This document shows positions 38,702-41,969 of a stretch of DNA of 41,969 bases, in pieces. This DNA comes from Bacteroidales bacterium (GTDB lineage: Bacteria; Bacteroidota; Bacteroidia; Bacteroidales; UBA932). The notes below the pieces were generated by a model. It saw only the letters and a list, made by a program, of their open reading frames with translations. It made no database searches and was not told the origin of the DNA. The stretch lies in assembly GCA_024401745.1 (NCBI GenBank), contig JAKSKK010000017.1, forward strand, positions 1 to 41,969. Direction: 5' to 3'. A program made the position numbers and the translations under genes. The first letter of the stretch is position 1. Each line of letters starts with the position of its first letter.

Positions 38702-39853
38702 ATGAAAAAAACTGTGATACTTGGCTCTCTGTGCACGATAGCGATAGCTTGCGGGAGCCCGAAATCTGACAACCCGATATGTATACATACTGCCCCCGTG
38801 CCCGTCGCGCCCGATGCCACGAATGGTGATGAGCATCTCTATACAATAACCTTCAACGACCTTGACTTCTTCGCTGCCGGAGAAGTCATAAAAAAGTTCT
38901 ACGATGTAAACGAGGCCAGACCAGCAGGATGCTCATCTGTCAGAAACGGGAAGTACTATGGTAGGAATCTCGATTACTACATCAACAGAAATGCCGATTT
39001 TGTCATCACTACTCCTGCTGCCAAAGACAGATATGCTTCGATAGGCATGTCGGCTGACTATCCGCTTTGCCTGAAGGAAAGTGTCGACAATGGCACCCTC
39101 ACCGAAGAGGACTATGCAGCCATCGCCTATTACATGACCGATGGCATCAACGAGAAGGGCGTGGCCATCAACGGAAACGTCGTGCCTTGCGGAGAGTGCA
39201 CACGCACTACCGGCACCAACCCGGGAGCGCCTACCGTGGTCACCAACGGAGTCGTACGATACGTGCTCGACCATGCGGCATCGGTCGACGATGCTATTGA
39301 TCTCCTCAAGGGTATTAACATAATGGTTCCCAGCATGGAGAAGTTCCCTTTCGAGGAGCATTGGATGATTTCTGATCCCACGAAGACGGTCTGCGTTGAA
39401 ATCTGGAACAACGAGCTCGTGGTTGTGGACGACAATGTGATGACCAACTTCTATGTCAGCCATCCCGACACTGAAATGGGTATAGGCCACGAGCGCTATG
39501 AACTGCTCAAGGCCCACCTTGACGAAGGATCCTCGGTTGACGGCATGCACAGACTCATGAAGCGTGTATGGTACTCCAATGCATATTCGACAAAGACTGA
39601 TCCCCTGTGGTACTCCGACAACCTCGAAGACGGCTGCGGATTCACATGGAGTGACATCAAGGCTGGCAACGTTGAATCGGCATACGCCATTATTCAGGAG
39701 TCCGAGCTTCAATATGGTTCACTAGAATACCAGAAGAGCATACGGACAGCCAAGGAATGGTACACTACACATTCCATCGTATATGACCTCGAAGAAAAGA
39801 CAATGTCGCTGATCGCACAGGAGAACGAAACTGTGTGGAAGTTCAGACTGTAA
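38702..39853 (+). CDS. Choloylglycine hydrolase/linear amide C-N hydrolase family lipoprotein
   Basis: 383 residues from the ATG at 38702. The N-terminus MKKTVILGSLCTIAIACGS has a lipobox (AIAC, Cys17). The Ntn-hydrolase nucleophile is Cys77 in PAGCSSVRNGKYYGRNLDY, with Arg81 and Asp91 as further conserved residues; NPGAP (about 174) is another family block. The family includes bile-salt hydrolases, penicillin acylases and N-acyl-amide hydrolases. Cys77 sits behind about 60 residues of mature N-terminus, longer than in classical bile-salt hydrolases, so a bile-salt role should not be assumed. The GH97 gene follows after 52 bases. Confidence 0.8.
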   Translation: MKKTVILGSLCTIAIACGSPKSDNPICIHTAPVPVAPDATNGDEHLYTITFNDLDFFAAGEVIKKFYDVNEARPAGCSSVRNGKYYGRNLDYYINRNADFVITTPAAKDRYASIGMSADYPLCLKESVDNGTLTEEDYAAIAYYMTDGINEKGVAINGNVVPCGECTRTTGTNPGAPTVVTNGVVRYVLDHAASVDDAIDLLKGINIMVPSMEKFPFEEHWMISDPTKTVCVEIWNNELVVVDDNVMTNFYVSHPDTEMGIGHERYELLKAHLDEGSSVDGMHRLMKRVWYSNAYSTKTDPLWYSDNLEDGCGFTWSDIKAGNVESAYAIIQESELQYGSLEYQKSIRTAKEWYTTHSIVYDLEEKTMSLIAQENETVWKFRL

Positions 39854-39905
39854 GCTCCTCAGGCTTGCTTATAAGACAGATACACGAAATAACACTAATC
39901 TGGAT

Positions 39906-41873
39906 ATGAAACATTTATTTGACATCACCATTTCATCTGCAGCTGCACTTCTGCTCGCTGCCATTATCACCGTGACTGCCTCGGCAGCACCCAAGTCAAA
40001 GACCATCAATGTCAAGTCTCCCAACGGAGAGACCGAATTGACAGTCACCGTCGCAGGTGACATCAAGTATGACCTCATCAGCAAAGGAGAGACCCTTATG
40101 GCCGGCAACAAGGTCGCCATGCATCTTGCCGACCGCACGCTCGGAGAGCAGGCAGTCGTCAGCAGCAGCAAGATCACGGAAGTAAGGCAGACCGTCCGCC
40201 CCGACTTCAAGTTGAAGTTCGCTGAAGTGGAGAACAGCTACAACCTCCTGACATTGACCTTGAAAGGAGGTTACTCGATACTCTGGAGAGTATATGATGA
40301 CGGCATGGCCTACCGCTTCGTCACGAAGCTGCCGGGAGAGATCGAAGTGCTCAGTGAGGACGCCCAGTTCAACATGACGGGGTCCGAGACTCTCGTCGGA
40401 CAGATCACCAGGAACGTCGAGACCGCCTGCGAGGAACTGTATTCCACTGTGAATTCTTCCGAGCTCACATCCGACCAGATATGGGAAGTTCCTTTCATCG
40501 CGACCTATCCGAAGCACAAGGTTCTGGTGAGCGAATTCGATCTTGAAGACTATCCGGCTCTTTTCATGAAGCCTTGCGGGGAGAAATCCATCAATGCATA
40601 TCTTCCCCTGAATCCGGAGAAGGTCGAGCCCGATGGCGACAGACGCCAGGAGATTCTCGAATACAGCAGATGGATAGCACGGACCTCCGGCACAAGGTCA
40701 TTCCCCTGGAGATATGTCCTTATCACGCAGGACGACCGCGCTCTGGCCGAGAACGCCATGCCGATCAGGCTTGCTCCCAAGTCAAGGATAGACATCTCGT
40801 GGATCAAGCGCGGAAAGACCACCTGGGACTGGCTTAACGGCACGCCCTTCGGGCCGGGCATCGACTTTGTCGGCGGAATCAATCTGGAAACTTATAAATA
40901 CTACACTGACTTCGCCCAGAAGAACGGCGTGGATTATATCCTGCTTGACGAAGGCTGGGCTCTCGATACTGAGAATCCCTATGACACCACTCCTGAACTT
41001 CAGCTTCCCGAACTGATCAGATATGCCGGTTCAAAGGGTGTCGGAGTCATGCTCTGGCTGCCCTGGCTCACTGTCGAGAACAATATCGACAAGATGTTCG
41101 CCACCTTCGAGGAATGGGGCATCAAGGGCGTGAAGATCGATTTCATGAACCGCCTGGACCAGTGGATGGTGAACTACTACGAAAGAGTGGCGAAGGAAGC
41201 TGCCGAGCATCACATCGTCGTCCTGTTCCACGGAGCATTCCACCCCAGCGGCCTCGAGTACCGCTATCCCAACGTCCTTTCGTACGAAGGAGTGAGGGGT
41301 CTGGAATTCTGCAGGAACTGTACGCCAGACAATACTGTATTCCAGCCGTTCATCCGCAATGCGGTGGGCCCCATGGACTTCACTCCCGGCATGATGGAAT
41401 GCCGCCAGCCCGAGCATTATAGCGGTGGACGTCCCGAAACGCCTGCTGTGGGCACAAAAGCCTCCCAGCTCGCGCAACTCGTGGCCTTCGAGTCAGGCAT
41501 CCAGATGCTGGCCGACAACCCTTGCCGTTATGACATGTACCCCGACTGCAGGGACTTCATGTGCGGCGTTCCCGTCGAATGGGACGACACCAAGGTACTG
41601 GCCGGAATGCTGGGTGAATATTACGTAGTGGCAAAGCGAAGCGGAAATGTGTGGTACATAGCAGGACTCAACAACTCCACCGCACGCGATGTCGAAATCG
41701 ATCTGGGATTCCTGGGCACTGGCAGGAAGTGGGCCATGTCCTCGTTCATCGATGGCCCCGTAGCGGGCAGGATCGCCATGGACTACCGCAACAAAAAGTC
41801 AGAGGTCGACGGCACACAGAACATCACAATCCATCTGGCCCGCAACGGAGGCTTCGCCGCACAGATCAAATAA
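39906..41873 (+). CDS. Secreted GH97 family alpha-glycosidase, probably retaining (alpha-galactosidase-like) type
   Basis: 655 residues. Signal peptide about 1-27 (SAAALLLAAIITVTASAAPK). N-terminal beta-sandwich (30-300), TIM barrel (about 300-570: DYILLDEGWA, GVMLWLPWLTVENN, GIKGVKIDFMNRLDQWMVNYY) and a C-terminal beta domain. GH97 contains inverting alpha-glucosidases (SusB) and retaining alpha-galactosidases. Asp412 in KIDFM lies where retaining members have their nucleophile, so that subtype is favoured. Calcium-binding Glu residues are likely but not assigned. No consensus -7 box lies just upstream, so it is probably co-transcribed with the hydrolase gene before it. Confidence 0.88.
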   Translation: MKHLFDITISSAAALLLAAIITVTASAAPKSKTINVKSPNGETELTVTVAGDIKYDLISKGETLMAGNKVAMHLADRTLGEQAVVSSSKITEVRQTVRPDFKLKFAEVENSYNLLTLTLKGGYSILWRVYDDGMAYRFVTKLPGEIEVLSEDAQFNMTGSETLVGQITRNVETACEELYSTVNSSELTSDQIWEVPFIATYPKHKVLVSEFDLEDYPALFMKPCGEKSINAYLPLNPEKVEPDGDRRQEILEYSRWIARTSGTRSFPWRYVLITQDDRALAENAMPIRLAPKSRIDISWIKRGKTTWDWLNGTPFGPGIDFVGGINLETYKYYTDFAQKNGVDYILLDEGWALDTENPYDTTPELQLPELIRYAGSKGVGVMLWLPWLTVENNIDKMFATFEEWGIKGVKIDFMNRLDQWMVNYYERVAKEAAEHHIVVLFHGAFHPSGLEYRYPNVLSYEGVRGLEFCRNCTPDNTVFQPFIRNAVGPMDFTPGMMECRQPEHYSGGRPETPAVGTKASQLAQLVAFESGIQMLADNPCRYDMYPDCRDFMCGVPVEWDDTKVLAGMLGEYYVVAKRSGNVWYIAGLNNSTARDVEIDLGFLGTGRKWAMSSFIDGPVAGRIAMDYRNKKSEVDGTQNITIHLARNGGFAAQIK

Positions 41874-41969
41874 GGAGATCCTTTCTTATTCAATCCATGA
41901 TCAAGGGCAAGGTCTAAAGCTTTGGCTTCTGAACAATGCAGACGATACGGGAGACGATGTATATGATTA
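41874..41969. other. Window end after GH97
   Basis: 96 bases after the GH97 stop. No complete gene, promoter box or terminator is recognised. An open minus-strand frame runs through it but continues antisense into GH97, so it is not called. Confidence 0.4.

Noticed and set aside
1-41969. CRISPR arrays, insertion sequences, rRNA operons
   Set aside because: No regularly spaced repeats, transposase frames or rRNA segments were found on either strand.

Overview
The window looks like chromosome from a GC-rich member of the Bacteroidales. It carries Bacteroidota-type promoters (TAnnTTTG -7 boxes at more than a dozen gene starts), Bacteroidota families (DUF4290, DUF1573, LolA-like, GH97), very dense packing with many 4-base ATGA stop/start overlaps, and a superoxide reductase typical of anaerobes. 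The exact family cannot be fixed from the sequence; a gut Rikenellaceae-like or related lineage would fit.

Layout. 1-3323 (minus): DUF4290 gene, ftsK and a LolA-like chaperone (cut by the window edge), translationally coupled. 3407-6374 (plus): a three-gene cassette of HprK-like kinase, S24/S26 peptidase and ABC exporter that resembles RiPP or peptide maturation/export sets but has no visible precursor. 6371-9739 (minus): alanine racemase, secreted C1B peptidase and lytic transglycosylase. 9740-9954: non-coding, with a 94-base nested palindrome and the rpmH terminator. 9955-17212 (minus): an almost gapless chain polA, sigma factor, glpA, short glpB, glpC, rsmG, rpmH. 17314-20370 (plus): alpha/beta hydrolase, tadA, ettA. 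20413-20486: tRNA-Gln(UUG) with its own promoter and terminator.

20578-26554 (plus) is the most interesting region. Directly after the tRNA lies a two-gene unit: a 411-residue protein with two C-terminal membrane helices (CorA-like layout, family unknown) and a 1314-residue NACHT/STAND-type NTPase with a possible HEPN-like motif near its N-terminus. A glycerophosphodiester phosphodiesterase lipoprotein overlaps the NTPase stop. This layout suits a signal-sensing NTPase with a membrane effector, possibly anti-phage defence; that role is inference.

26544-29431 (minus): uup-like ABC-F gene and an MsrA-ProX fusion whose ProX domain is interrupted by an in-frame segment of about 39 codons. 29505-33182: CBM9-like protein, outer-membrane barrel, small lipoprotein, and a 4-TM protein/XRE regulator/DUF1573 unit. 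33364-41873: GH38 alpha-mannosidase, lipocalin, superoxide reductase, GH43, choloylglycine-hydrolase-family lipoprotein and GH97, i.e. a glycan-scavenging and envelope-exposed accessory region without a SusC/SusD pair. No CRISPR array, transposase, integrase or rRNA was seen.
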